From Xenorhabdus khoisanae (lineage in GTDB: Bacteria; Pseudomonadota; Gammaproteobacteria; Enterobacterales; Enterobacteriaceae): a stretch of 54,973 nucleotides of DNA. Both the position numbers and the translations under genes were made by a program. The stretch is taken from positions 1-54,973 of the forward strand of contig NZ_LFCV01000042.1 in assembly GCF_001037465.1 (NCBI RefSeq), given 5' to 3'. Shown here in pieces: positions 9,788-19,002 of the stretch. The first letter of the stretch is position 1, and each line of letters begins with the position of its first letter. The notes below the pieces were generated by a model. The model saw only the letters and a list, made by a program, of their open reading frames with translations, had not been told where the DNA came from and did no database searches.

Positions 9788-10705
9788 TTATAATTTGTTA
9801 GTTTTCAGCAGCCCAGTCTCTTGAGCGTGTCCCTGAAGAAAATCAATCAGAGCACGTACCTTAGCGGAGATGTGGCGGGTATTAGGATAAACCGCATACA
9901 CGCCCTGCGAAGGGAAATGGTAATCGGGCAGCAAATGCTGCAGTTCCCCGCTTGCTAGAGCGGGCCGGACGAGCCACTCCGGTAGCAGCGCAACACCACA
10001 GCCTTCCAGTATAAAACTCATCAGCGCAGAAGCACTGTCAGTTGAGAACCTGACGGGTCCAGTGATGGAAAAATCGATCTTCTGCTGTTCCGGACCTGTT
10101 ACTTGCCAGCGTAGAGGAGACTGGAGACGAGTATGAATAACCCATTCCGCCTTACCCAATGTATTAAGCGAATCTATCGGGTTATTTTTAATCCATTCTG
10201 GCGCGGCCACTGGGATTATTGAAAAGTTGTCTATTAGCGCTGCGTGATAACTGGAATCAGCCAATTTGCCAAGACGAATGGCAACGTCGAAGTGCTCTGA
10301 AATAAGATCGGCATGATAGGAAGACGAAACGTGGCGAATACTCAGCTCCGGGTGTGCCTGCCCGAATGCCACTAAAGCGGGGATGATCATTGTAGTGCCA
10401 TATTCCGGTGTACTGGTTATTCGTAACTCACCACCAAATCCTCTATGACTGAATTGCACATCGTTCACAATATCTTCTGTTTCTTTCAGAAGATGAACAC
10501 TACGCAGGTAAAAAGCCTCCCCCGCTTGCGTAAGTGCCAGACGTCGGGTAGTGCGTAGCAACAACGACACACCAAGCTCTGCCTCCAGTTGCCGGATATT
10601 AAAACTAACTACTGCCTTCGTTTGTCTGAGCGTGGTGGCTGCTGATGTGAAACTCCCCGCCTCTACCACGGCCACAAACATTGCTACACGCTGTAAATTG
10701 AGCAT
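9788..10705 (-). CDS. LysR-family regulator next to an efflux pump
   Basis: A 305-residue LysR regulator of the CrgA-like group: the HTH at about residues 15-35 (SFTSAATTLRQTKAVVSFN), RRLALTQAGEAFY, then the effector domain. The start at 10705 (MLNLQRVAMF) fits LysR N-termini better than an in-frame start 21 bases earlier. It is divergent from the MFS pump at 10814 with a 108-base gap, the usual layout for a regulator controlling the neighbouring exporter and itself. The inducer is unknown. Confidence 0.85.
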   Translation of the reverse strand: MLNLQRVAMFVAVVEAGSFTSAATTLRQTKAVVSFNIRQLEAELGVSLLLRTTRRLALTQAGEAFYLRSVHLLKETEDIVNDVQFSHRGFGGELRITSTPEYGTTMIIPALVAFGQAHPELSIRHVSSSYHADLISEHFDVAIRLGKLADSSYHAALIDNFSIIPVAAPEWIKNNPIDSLNTLGKAEWVIHTRLQSPLRWQVTGPEQQKIDFSITGPVRFSTDSASALMSFILEGCGVALLPEWLVRPALASGELQHLLPDYHFPSQGVYAVYPNTRHISAKVRALIDFLQGHAQETGLLKTNKL

Positions 10706-10813
10706 AAATCTCCCGCTTACTGTCAAATATTTTTTGACAGTGTATCACTGCGGCAGTTCTTTATCCTTCCCATTACCGGAATTATATTAGTCATTTTTAA
10801 CAGGGAAGAGAGT

Positions 10814-12196
10814 ATGAATTATCGTAGTAAAGTTGCGGTCGTTTACCTTCTTGGCTTTTTCCTCGACTTAGTAAATATGTTTATCTCCAATGTCGCTTAT
10901 CCCACTATAGGTAAGGAAATGAATGCGTCAGTGGCAGAGTTAGCATGGATCAGTCATGGCTACATATGTGGGCTCACGCTTATTATTCCTCTCAGTGCGT
11001 GGTTGACACAGCGTGCAGGTGCCCGGCGGATGTTTTTACTTTCGTTAGCCTTATTTGCACTGGGAACAGCAGCATCTGGATTTGCACATTCACTTGAAGT
11101 ACTGGTTTTCTGTCGAGTTGTGCAGGGCATTGGCGGTGGACTGTTGATACCAGTCGGTCAGGCGTTGACGTGGCAGCTTTATGCAAAACATGAGCGAGCT
11201 AAACTTTCATCTGCAATTATGCTGGTAGCACTACTAGCCCCTGCACTATCCCCTGCCTTGGGTGGCGTGCTGGTCCAAACGCTCAACTGGCGCTGGGTGT
11301 TCTTTGCCAGTCTGCCGCTAACCCTGCTGACACTGATACTGGCTTTCATATGGTTACAGGACGGGGTCACGTCTGAAAAAAACAAAGCTCTCGATTTCTC
11401 TGGTCTTGTCATCGGATGTGCCGGCCTATTTCTCATTTTACTCGGAATGACAAAAATGAGTGAGGCAGGAAGCATTGCAAAAGGTACGATACTTTTCTTA
11501 TCAGGTGTTATTTTGCTGGCTTTTTTCATTATTCGCAGTAGTCGGCATTCTGCACCACTTTTCAGCTTTCACCTCCTTTCTGACCCATTGATGCGCTTCT
11601 CAATGTTGGTTTATCAGTTCGTGCCTGGCCTGTTTATGGGGGTAAGTCTGGTTGGCGTCATTTATCTACAGACATTTCTCGGTATGTCTGCCGCTGAGAC
11701 AGGAGCATTAATGATCCCCTGGTCGTTGGCTTCATTTCTGGCGATCACTTTTACAGGCAAAACATTTAACCGCTTGGGACCACGGCCACTCATCATAACC
11801 GGTTGTCTGCTACAGGCGATCGGCATTTTGTTATTTTCGGTAGTGACCCACGACGGGCAGAACTACCTGCTGGTGACGGCTTTTGCACTGATGGGGATGG
11901 GAGGAAGTCTGTGTAGCAGCTCCGCCCAGAGTAGTGCTTTCCTTGAGGTATCAGCTACAGCCATGCCTGAGGCAAGTGCATTATGGAACATAAACCGTCA
12001 GCTCAGCTTCTGTTTTGGTGTAGCACTGTTGAGTCTGCTACTCAATCTGCTTATCAGCCATCTCGCACTGCGACAGGCTTATATGTGGACATTTTATACA
12101 GCAGCAGCCGGTGCTCTTATCCCACTCCTGCTCAGCTTGAGCATCAATAACCGAAACGTAAAACTTAAGCTTTTATCATCAGAAGAGAATAGCTAA
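10814..12196 (+). CDS. MFS drug exporter, DHA2 (EmrB/QacA-like) family
   Basis: A 460-residue inner-membrane transporter, probably with 14 membrane segments. Family motifs include the AELAWISHGYICGL segment near residue 40, VFCRVVQGIGGGLLIPVGQA (motif C/B region) near residue 100, and the ALSPALGGVL antiporter motif around residue 145. It should expel a hydrophobic compound using the proton gradient. AGGGAAGAG lies just upstream of the ATG. Its stop overlaps the start of the next gene by one base, so the two are co-transcribed under the divergent LysR regulator. Confidence 0.85.
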   Translation: MNYRSKVAVVYLLGFFLDLVNMFISNVAYPTIGKEMNASVAELAWISHGYICGLTLIIPLSAWLTQRAGARRMFLLSLALFALGTAASGFAHSLEVLVFCRVVQGIGGGLLIPVGQALTWQLYAKHERAKLSSAIMLVALLAPALSPALGGVLVQTLNWRWVFFASLPLTLLTLILAFIWLQDGVTSEKNKALDFSGLVIGCAGLFLILLGMTKMSEAGSIAKGTILFLSGVILLAFFIIRSSRHSAPLFSFHLLSDPLMRFSMLVYQFVPGLFMGVSLVGVIYLQTFLGMSAAETGALMIPWSLASFLAITFTGKTFNRLGPRPLIITGCLLQAIGILLFSVVTHDGQNYLLVTAFALMGMGGSLCSSSAQSSAFLEVSATAMPEASALWNINRQLSFCFGVALLSLLLNLLISHLALRQAYMWTFYTAAAGALIPLLLSLSINNRNVKLKLLSSEENS

Positions 12197-12585
12197 TGAA
12201 CCATTATATTAATGAAGTGTTGGAGGCTCATATTGCCATTGAGAACTGGCTTGGCAAAGGTGAAGGAGACGTGCAGACACTCCTTGACCGTTTCAGTCAG
12301 GATTATGCAATGATCACGATAACAGGCATGATGCTTGATCATGAATCTCTGAGCCGTTTTTTTGTTGCTAAACGTGCAAGCCGCCCGGGATTACAAATTG
12401 TCGTGGATTCGCTGTCTGTCTTGGAAGAGTGGGAGAATGGGGCTGTGATTTTATATCGTGAAAAGCAGACCGAGCCCGACAAAGAGACCACAATTCGCTG
12501 GTCAACCGCTATCTTTAACCTTCATGCAGATACACCTGTCTGGCTTCATTTGCACGAAACATTACAGCCAAACAATCCAGATTAA
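12196..12585 (+). CDS. SnoaL/NTF2-like small protein
   Basis: A 129-residue soluble protein with the look of the NTF2-like fold (DUF4440/SnoaL group): an N-terminal helix (VLEAHIAIENWLGKG), a strand block (YAMITITGMMLDHESL), and C-terminal strands (TIRWSTAIFNLH, PVWLHLHETLQP). Such proteins are small cone-shaped binding pockets or isomerase-like enzymes. It starts on the last base of the MFS gene (TAATG), so it is translationally coupled to the pump and may act on the same compound. The family call is by pattern only. Confidence 0.6.
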   Translation: MNHYINEVLEAHIAIENWLGKGEGDVQTLLDRFSQDYAMITITGMMLDHESLSRFFVAKRASRPGLQIVVDSLSVLEEWENGAVILYREKQTEPDKETTIRWSTAIFNLHADTPVWLHLHETLQPNNPD

Positions 12586-12652
12586 ATTGGATAATTATGG
12601 GAATCAGGTTACAGCCTTCTTTATTTAAAACGTAGTGAACCTGAAATTCATA

Positions 12653-12779
12653 TATACCCAATGGATTTCAAGTTGCGTCGCGGCGGCAAGGGAACGAATC
12701 CCCGGGAGCATAGATAACTATGTGACTGGGGTGAGTGAGTGCAGCCAACAAAGAGGCAACTTGAAAGACGAAGGGTATA
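12653..12779. repeat. ERIC (intergenic repeat unit), 127 bases
   Basis: It starts TATACCC and ends GGGTATA. Inner blocks CAAGTTGC...GCAACTTGA and GAATCCCCGGGAGC...GTGACTGGGGTGAG match the enterobacterial repetitive intergenic consensus from memory. The length is exactly the canonical 127 bases. It lies in the 440-base gap between the SnoaL-like gene and the hydrolase. The rest of that gap (12780-13025) shows no gene I can defend. Confidence 0.92.
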
Positions 12780-13025
12780 GTACATAATGCAGCCACCCAT
12801 GTTTTTTCAGTAAAGTACGGACGGCTGCGACATCATTGCGAACAAGGAACAAGTCCTCACTCCTAGTGATAAACCACCTGTCAAAGCATAACACTCGCCA
12901 TAGTTATTGATGGAAAGACACATAATGCCTCTGATTCGTTGACATCGTTCATCTTTATAACAACCCAATTTTAACTTCACTGACGTGAAGTGATTTGTTG
13001 CAATTGTAAAAAGGTAATTATATCA

Positions 13026-13877
13026 ATGAATAAAGTACATACTATTCAATGCGGAGACTTTTCACTAAAAGTCATTGAGCAAGGCGTGGGAGAAACTCTT
13101 CTTATCATTGGCAGTGCTGATTACTATCAGCGGGTCATGCCTGAATCCTTTTATGGTCATTATCATTGTGTGTTTGTCGATCATCGCGGGTTTTCAGTCT
13201 GTCACCGAAGAGTTGATGAGTCTGATGTTTCTCTGGCACAAATTACCCAAGATATTGAGCGTGTTTGTTGTGAACTTAATATCAGGCAATGTTGGATATT
13301 AGGTCATTCCGGCCACGCTTATATGGCACTGGATTTTACGGCGAACAGCAGTGGTCGCATTAAAGGAACCATACTGGTTGGTGCTTCACCCTGTTTATCA
13401 AAAACCATGCAAGCGTTACAGTTCGCCAGGTGGGAAGCTGACGCGGATGAAAACAGGAAACAGATTTTCAACAACAATATCATTCATCTGGAATTTGATA
13501 TTCAGAATGATCCTGAACGCAAATTTGTTCATGTTTGTTGTCGATTAAGTGCGATGCGGTGGTTTGATGCAAACTTCAATGAAAGGTTTCTATGGAATGA
13601 TGTCCCCACTCACACAGCCATATTTGATAAATTGTGGGGAAATGTGTTTAGTGAAATCAATATCTTGGATTACACAACTAAAATTGCCTCTCCTGTGTTA
13701 ATTATCTCAGGTTCACATGATTTTAGTATCGCTCCACCAGCCGCATGGCTTGATATTCATCCAATGTTTGAAAATGCGGAACATGTTTTGATCAATAATA
13801 GTGGTCATACTCCAATGTTGGAACAACCTGAAGCATTTGACAAAGCTCTACAACAATTTCTGAAAAAAAATCGATAA
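13026..13877 (+). CDS. Alpha/beta hydrolase
   Basis: A 283-residue soluble hydrolase. The nucleophile elbow is LGHSGHAYM, serine 95, so the usual second glycine of GxSxG is histidine, a variant seen in some proline-iminopeptidase-like hydrolases. The acid is in ISGSHDFSIAP and the histidine in NSGHTPMLEQPEAF near the C-terminus. FVDHRGFS near residue 50 forms the oxyanion region. The ATG at 13026 is preferred to an in-frame TTG 36 bases earlier because AAAGG lies between them. The gene is a single unit ended by a strong terminator. Substrate unknown (ester, amide or lactone). Confidence 0.75.
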   Translation: MNKVHTIQCGDFSLKVIEQGVGETLLIIGSADYYQRVMPESFYGHYHCVFVDHRGFSVCHRRVDESDVSLAQITQDIERVCCELNIRQCWILGHSGHAYMALDFTANSSGRIKGTILVGASPCLSKTMQALQFARWEADADENRKQIFNNNIIHLEFDIQNDPERKFVHVCCRLSAMRWFDANFNERFLWNDVPTHTAIFDKLWGNVFSEINILDYTTKIASPVLIISGSHDFSIAPPAAWLDIHPMFENAEHVLINNSGHTPMLEQPEAFDKALQQFLKKNR

Positions 13878-13889
13878 GTTATTTACACA

Positions 13890-13926
13890 GAAAAATGCCA
13901 ATCTACAAAGCAGATTGGCATTTTTC
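13890..13926. terminator. Strong, likely bidirectional terminator
   Basis: A perfect stem GAAAAATGCCAATCT / AGATTGGCATTTTTC with a 7-base loop. A-runs and T-runs on both sides let it serve the hydrolase (plus) and the convergent alkene reductase (minus). Confidence 0.9.
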
Positions 13927-13989
13927 TTCATTCCACCAGCAAATAGCGGCTTTACTGGCGCTATCCGGTTAAACTGCTATGACAATCAA

Positions 13990-15093
13990 TTAAGAATTCG
14001 CTTTCGGCCAGTCAGTATATCCCTTTGCCCCATTACCGTAATGGGTATCATAAGTTGCCTCTGCTAATTCAAGACCGTAGCGTAAACGCTCTACCAAATC
14101 AGGATTGGCAATAAATGGGCGTCCGAATGCAACTGCGTCAATTTTACCTTCCGCACGACGGGAAATCGCCAGTTCAAGATCATAGTTATTATTGCCAATA
14201 TAAGCGCCGTCGAATAAAGACCTTAGTGCTTCAAGATCAACATTTTTAGGAACGTCACGGTTTTTTTGGGTTGTTCCCTCAACAAAATGGAGATAAGCCA
14301 GTTTGAACTTATTTAGTTGCTGAATCAGATAGCCATAAGTTGCCATCACATCGCTATCAAGTGGAGTGTTACCTACTTCTGTTGTGACAGGAGACAATCT
14401 AATACCCACTCGACCACCACCCCAAACACCAGTTACAGCTTCAACAACTTCCAAAATCAGTCTGGCTCGATTTTCGATTGAGCCACCATATTGATCGGTG
14501 CGATGGTTAGTTGAATCCCGCAAGAATTGTTCCAGCAAATAATTGTTAGCAGAATGGATTTCTACACCATCGAACCCTGCACGTTTAGCGCATTCAGCAG
14601 CATGTCTATATTGTTCGATGATATCAGGAATTTCTTCGGTTCTCAGGGCACGCGGCATAGAGGCTTCCGCAATGCCATTATTCGTGTAAACATTACCGTC
14701 TGCTTTAATGGCGGATGGTGCTACTGGCGCATCTCTATTTGGTTGAAGATCAACGTGTGAGCAACGGCCAACATGCCACAATTGCATTACAATCTTACCG
14801 CCGACAGCGTGAATGGCATCTGTAATTTTTTTCCACCCTGCTACCTGATCTTCTGTCCAAATACCGGGGGTCATGGCATAACCGCGCCCTTGAGCTGAGA
14901 TATTGGTTGCTTCTGAAATGATTAAACCAGCGCTTGTGCGCTGAACATAATATGTGACATTAAGATCGTTCGGAACACCCTCTTCATTTGTGCGGCCACG
15001 CGTTAAAGGCGCCATAACAATACGGTTGGCAAGTTCAATTTCTCCCAATTTGATTGGGGAAAAAAGATCTGTGCGAATACTATTGTCAGCCAT
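13990..15093 (-). CDS. Old-yellow-enzyme family alkene reductase (NemA-like)
   Basis: A 367-residue FMN-dependent TIM-barrel reductase that uses NADPH to reduce activated C=C bonds or nitro compounds. Family markers: LANRIVMAPLTRGRTNEEGVP near residue 20, MQLWHVGR near residue 100, the substrate-anchoring pair H and N with the catalytic tyrosine in EIHSANNYLLEQFLRD (usual form HGANGYL), NHRTDQYGGSIENR, and AFGRPFIANPDL near the end. The start at 15093 follows AAGGAAAT; a start 24 bases upstream lacks this. Monocistronic and convergent with the hydrolase. Natural substrate not evident. Confidence 0.85.
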   Translation of the reverse strand: MADNSIRTDLFSPIKLGEIELANRIVMAPLTRGRTNEEGVPNDLNVTYYVQRTSAGLIISEATNISAQGRGYAMTPGIWTEDQVAGWKKITDAIHAVGGKIVMQLWHVGRCSHVDLQPNRDAPVAPSAIKADGNVYTNNGIAEASMPRALRTEEIPDIIEQYRHAAECAKRAGFDGVEIHSANNYLLEQFLRDSTNHRTDQYGGSIENRARLILEVVEAVTGVWGGGRVGIRLSPVTTEVGNTPLDSDVMATYGYLIQQLNKFKLAYLHFVEGTTQKNRDVPKNVDLEALRSLFDGAYIGNNNYDLELAISRRAEGKIDAVAFGRPFIANPDLVERLRYGLELAEATYDTHYGNGAKGYTDWPKANS

Positions 15094-15294
15094 AAGATTT
15101 CCTTTTTTAGTAATCAATATTCGTTTATAAAAAATGCGACTTTAAATAATTTCTACTACCGAAATTATTTAATCTTGAAATAGTTGTCATTTTATATTTA
15201 ATAACCCAAACCTTGAGTTATGTTAAATTACGCATATTCTAATGTAATTAAGATCTTGCACTATAACTTGTTCTATTTATAACCGAGGCAACAT

Positions 15295-15912
15295 ATGTCA
15301 GAACAATTTATTACTCTAAAGCCACTTATTATGACTTTTTGCGAAGGTGATCCAAATGAAAATCCTTGGGTTGGAGGCATTAAACAGACACCAGAACCCA
15401 TTGTTATCGTTCCCTACTCTACTGAATGGAAGAATATTTACAATGAAGAAAAAAATAAAATCCAGCGCCAATTGAAAGAGAAAGTCATCAATATTGCACA
15501 TATTGGCTCTACAGCCGTGCCCGGCTTACCCGCAAAACCTGTCATCGATATCGATCTCATCGTCGCAGATCCTGCACAAGAAAAAGATTATATCCCTGAA
15601 CTTGAAAAATTAGGTTATGTGTTAAGGATAAGAGAACCGTCTTGGTATCAGCATAGAATGCTGAGGCTTGATTCACCACGCGTTAATTTGCATCTATTTG
15701 GCGAAAATTGCCCGGAACATATTCGCCATCTTCTTTTTCGTAATTGGCTGAAAAGTCATGAAGATGACAAAAAACGATATGCAGCAGCTAAACAGGCGGC
15801 CATTAAAGGTACTGTTCATGTTATGGAATACAATCATAATAAAGAGAAGGTAATCAAAGGTATCTACGAAAAGATTTTTAATAACATGGATATTTGTTTG
15901 TCTGAATTATAG
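15295..15912 (+). CDS. GrpB family (UPF0157) nucleotidyltransferase-like protein
   Basis: A 205-residue soluble protein of the GrpB/UPF0157 group, distantly related to nucleotidyltransferases. The core is IVPYSTEWKNIYNEEKNKI near residue 38, AHIGSTAVPGLPAKPVIDIDLIV near residue 75 (the GSTA...DxD signature) and NLHLFGENCPEHIRHLLFRNWL in the C-terminal half. The N-terminus has about 30 extra residues before the domain. The gene stands alone with an AT-rich promoter region. The biological role of the family is unclear. Confidence 0.8.
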   Translation: MSEQFITLKPLIMTFCEGDPNENPWVGGIKQTPEPIVIVPYSTEWKNIYNEEKNKIQRQLKEKVINIAHIGSTAVPGLPAKPVIDIDLIVADPAQEKDYIPELEKLGYVLRIREPSWYQHRMLRLDSPRVNLHLFGENCPEHIRHLLFRNWLKSHEDDKKRYAAAKQAAIKGTVHVMEYNHNKEKVIKGIYEKIFNNMDICLSEL

Positions 15913-15988
15913 ATGTGAAGCTCCTAACCCGACCGATCTTATAGCCCGATGACCGGTCGTCAATTTAATTGGCCTTCCCTATATGTGT

Positions 15989-16843
15989 CTACAGGCACAA
16001 TGTGTCCACAGATACCCGATATAACGATGTCGTCGCCGTAATATACAATTGATCTCCATTAGGGCCACCAAACGTACAATTAGAGACCTGTTCAGGCACG
16101 ACGATCTTATGTATTTGTTTGCCCGAGTTATCAAAAACCAAAACACCATCTAAGCAACTGCAATAGATATTACCTGATTTATCAACACAAAATCCGTCTG
16201 GAAATCCGGGATATATCGTCGCAAAATGTTTTCCTGCCCCTAAGATGTTATTCTGCACTGGGTAGATGCGAAGTTCACGCCTTCCATGAACAGGAAAATC
16301 AATAATAGACATGTCTGCAACATAGAGCCATTTTTCATCTGGAGAAAATGCAAGTCCATTCGGTCGTTGGACATCACTCGTTGCTATAGAGATAGTATTA
16401 TAATTTGGATCGTAGCAATATACATAGCAACCAATAATCTGACTTTCTGATTTGTATCCTTCTTTGTCGTTGATAATTCCATAAGGGGGATCAGTAAACC
16501 AAATTGTACCGTCAGAACGCACAACCACATCATTGGGTGAATTGAATCTTTTCCCATCGATTTTTTCAACCAATATGACAACGCTACCATCTTTTTCTGT
16601 CCGGGAAATTCCTCGCCTACCATGTTCACAGGTAATTACCTTTCCTTCATTGTCCAACGCGTTACCATTGGCATAATTAGAATATTGCCGCCATACACTG
16701 ACACCATCGTGTTCTGACCAGCGAAACATTCGATTTCCCTTCACATCACTAAAAATAATGGCATCTTCGTCTGGAAGCCAAACTGGCCCCTCTGCCCAAA
16801 GTGCCGGAGAACAAAGTTTTTCTAAATATGTTTTCATAGTCAC
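15989..16843 (-). CDS. SMP-30/gluconolactonase-type lactonase
   Basis: A 284-residue six-bladed propeller enzyme of the SMP-30/LRE family, which hydrolyses sugar lactones using a divalent metal. The first glutamate ligand is in LWAEGPVWLPDED, the asparagine in RFNSPNDVVVRSDG, and the aspartate ligand in FSPDEKWLYVADMS. It is the last gene of the seven-gene operon and overlaps the permease gene by 4 bases. It may open gulonolactone-, ascorbate- or related lactones to feed acids to YiaK. No signal peptide is visible, so it acts in the cytosol. The true lactone is not known. Confidence 0.8.
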   Translation of the reverse strand: MTMKTYLEKLCSPALWAEGPVWLPDEDAIIFSDVKGNRMFRWSEHDGVSVWRQYSNYANGNALDNEGKVITCEHGRRGISRTEKDGSVVILVEKIDGKRFNSPNDVVVRSDGTIWFTDPPYGIINDKEGYKSESQIIGCYVYCYDPNYNTISIATSDVQRPNGLAFSPDEKWLYVADMSIIDFPVHGRRELRIYPVQNNILGAGKHFATIYPGFPDGFCVDKSGNIYCSCLDGVLVFDNSGKQIHKIVVPEQVSNCTFGGPNGDQLYITATTSLYRVSVDTLCL

Positions 16844-18249
16844 TCTTGTGATTTTTGGGGAATGATATTATGTTGCCGCTCTAAATAATTCGTCAGTTTC
16901 GTAGAATTCACTCTTCTTTTTGTCAATCCATATGAAATTTCTTTCATCATATGGCGATCCACTTTCAATAATTTCACTGATAGTGCAGTCAAGAAATAAC
17001 CTAACGCAGGAATGACAGTAAAGAGAATAACAATAGATAATTGAACATGATCATTTTGTAACGATTGATTTGCGTCATAGCCAACCAGTGCCAATACTCC
17101 ACTGACTAAGGCACCAGAAAGAGCCAGTCCTAATTTAAGAGCGAGAAAGTTGCATGAAAAGTTAATACCCGTTAGACGCTTACCAAATTTATATTCACCA
17201 TAATCATCAACATCAGCCATAATTGACCAATTGATTGGTTGTGCAATTTGGTGGATAACATTCAAAATAAAATACCCAAATAAAATTAAGTAATGCATAT
17301 CAACCGGAATGAAATAGATAAGCAAGGAAAGGATGGTCATTAATAAACTCACCCAATAAAATATTTTGAGCTTACAAAAGCGATCACTCAGTGGCTTAGC
17401 TAAAGCACTGCCCAATGTCATGCCAATAACACCAACGCTCAAAAATATTGTAGTGAAGATTTCACTGGCATGAATCACCCAAGTCAGAAAATACATGACG
17501 GATGCCATTCTGGTAAAACCGGGTAATACGTTGATAAATGTGACAAGCAATAAGCAAGGCCATTGATCATTTTTTATGATATCGCAGTAATCTTTTACTA
17601 TTGAATCCCTTGTCGGAACAACGGGACGCACTCTCTCACGCACCAAAGAAAAACAGAGTACAAACATTATCAGGCCAACAGAGGTCAACAGAATAATTGC
17701 ATCATGGTAACCTTTAGCTTTATTGCCGTGACCAAACAAGTTAACCAGAGGCAATAAGGTTAATGTCAGAACGAGAGTTGCAACTCCTACCCCCATGAAT
17801 CTGAAACTTTGGCAGGCAACCCGTTCACGGTTATTATCACTGATGACACTACCTAACGAACAATAGGGAATATTAATAAATGAATAAGTCACTGACATCA
17901 TCAGATAAGTAAAAAATGCATAAATAGCTTTACCTGTATAATCCAGATTGGGCACGGTAAACATTAATACCGAAAATAAAGCATAGGGAAATGCAAAGAA
18001 GAGAATATAGGGCCTGAATTTACCCCAACGTGTTTGTGTTCTGTCAGCAATATAACCAATAAAAGGATCTGATATCGCTTCTATGACCCTAACTCCCAAC
18101 CAAATGGCAGCAACTGTACCGGCATTAAGGCCATAAATATCTGTATAATAAAAATTCAAAAACAGGAAAACAGCGCCTCCAACAATATTACAGCCAGCAT
18201 CGCCAAATCCATATCCTATTTTTTCCAGAATGGAAATTTTTTCTTTCAT
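16840..18249 (-). CDS. GPH-family sugar:cation symporter
   Basis: A 469-residue inner-membrane transporter of the glycoside-pentoside-hexuronide family (MelB/XylP/YihO fold), 12 membrane segments. Typical features: KIGYGFGDAGCNIVGG at the N-terminus, the DPFIGYIADRTQTRWGKFRPYI loop near residue 60, and SFINIPYCSLGSVISDN near residue 122. It lies between sgbE and the lactonase in the operon and takes the place held by the TRAP transporter yiaMNO in E. coli. Likely cargo is diketo-gulonate, a related acid or a glycoside/lactone precursor, an inference from context. Confidence 0.85.
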   Translation of the reverse strand: MKEKISILEKIGYGFGDAGCNIVGGAVFLFLNFYYTDIYGLNAGTVAAIWLGVRVIEAISDPFIGYIADRTQTRWGKFRPYILFFAFPYALFSVLMFTVPNLDYTGKAIYAFFTYLMMSVTYSFINIPYCSLGSVISDNNRERVACQSFRFMGVGVATLVLTLTLLPLVNLFGHGNKAKGYHDAIILLTSVGLIMFVLCFSLVRERVRPVVPTRDSIVKDYCDIIKNDQWPCLLLVTFINVLPGFTRMASVMYFLTWVIHASEIFTTIFLSVGVIGMTLGSALAKPLSDRFCKLKIFYWVSLLMTILSLLIYFIPVDMHYLILFGYFILNVIHQIAQPINWSIMADVDDYGEYKFGKRLTGINFSCNFLALKLGLALSGALVSGVLALVGYDANQSLQNDHVQLSIVILFTVIPALGYFLTALSVKLLKVDRHMMKEISYGLTKRRVNSTKLTNYLERQHNIIPQKSQE

Positions 18250-18294
18250 AAGCTGATTTCCTATTTTTCGGTTTTTTTTCAGTGTTATTAAGCC

Positions 18295-19002
18295 TTATTT
18301 CTGCTCATCTTGCCCATAATAGGCGTTGGCACCATGCTTACGTAAATAATGTTTATCCAGTAATTCCTGTTGCATAAATGTAATTTCTGAGTTTAATTGT
18401 TGGGAAAATAAACTCATATAGGCGCATTCTTCGAGTACGACGGCATTGTATACTGCATCAGCTGCATCTATTCCCCATGTGAAAGGCCCGTGGGAATGAA
18501 CCAAAACAGCGGGGATTTTCATTGGATCGAGACGTTGCTCTATAAATGTTTGAACGATGACGTTCCCTGTTTGCAATTCGTAATCATCCTCAATTTCTTG
18601 TCTGGTCATTAAGCGCGTGCAAGGAACTGCACCGTGAAAATAGTCGGCGTGAGTTGTGCCATGAGCTGGCAAGAAACGTCCGGCTTGGGCCCAAATAGTG
18701 GCATGGCGAGAATGCGTATGAACAACTCCCCCGATATCCCGAAAATGACGATATAAAACAAGGTGCGTTGGGGTGTCTGAAGAGGGTTTTTTATCCCCTT
18801 CCACGATGATGCCAGTCTCAATATCAACGACAACCATATCATTAGCTTGCATATCACTATATTCCACACCAGATGGCTTAATCACCATCAAGCCTCTGGC
18901 TTTATCAACAGCACTGACATTTCCCCAAGTGAATGTCACTAGATTATGTTTTAGCAACGCCAGATTTGCAGACAGTACATCGGCCTTCAGTTGTTCTAAC
19001 AT
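18295..19002 (-). CDS. sgbE: L-ribulose-5-phosphate 4-epimerase (SgbE/UlaF/AraD family)
   Basis: A 235-residue class II aldolase-fold epimerase that interconverts L-ribulose 5-phosphate and D-xylulose 5-phosphate, joining the pathway to the pentose phosphate pool. Zinc ligands H95 and H97 (VVHTHSRHA) and H171 (VHSHGPF), the catalytic aspartates D76 (SSDTPTH) and D120 (THADYF), and the KPSG phosphate loop near residue 42 are all present. It overlaps the 3-epimerase gene by 7 bases. Context in a yiaK-lyxK-sgbHUE operon favours sgbE over araD or ulaF. Confidence 0.92.
   Translation of the reverse strand: MLEQLKADVLSANLALLKHNLVTFTWGNVSAVDKARGLMVIKPSGVEYSDMQANDMVVVDIETGIIVEGDKKPSSDTPTHLVLYRHFRDIGGVVHTHSRHATIWAQAGRFLPAHGTTHADYFHGAVPCTRLMTRQEIEDDYELQTGNVIVQTFIEQRLDPMKIPAVLVHSHGPFTWGIDAADAVYNAVVLEECAYMSLFSQQLNSEITFMQQELLDKHYLRKHGANAYYGQDEQK

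Noticed and set aside
12786-12960. Minus-strand peptide-like trace (DLFLVRNDVAAVRTLLKKHG)
   Set aside because: Short, with stops around it and no start; family not recognised. May be an old scar beside the ERIC element.
18295-19002. Calling the 4-epimerase araD of an arabinose operon
   Set aside because: Neighbours are yiaK, lyxK, sgbH and sgbU, not araA or araB.
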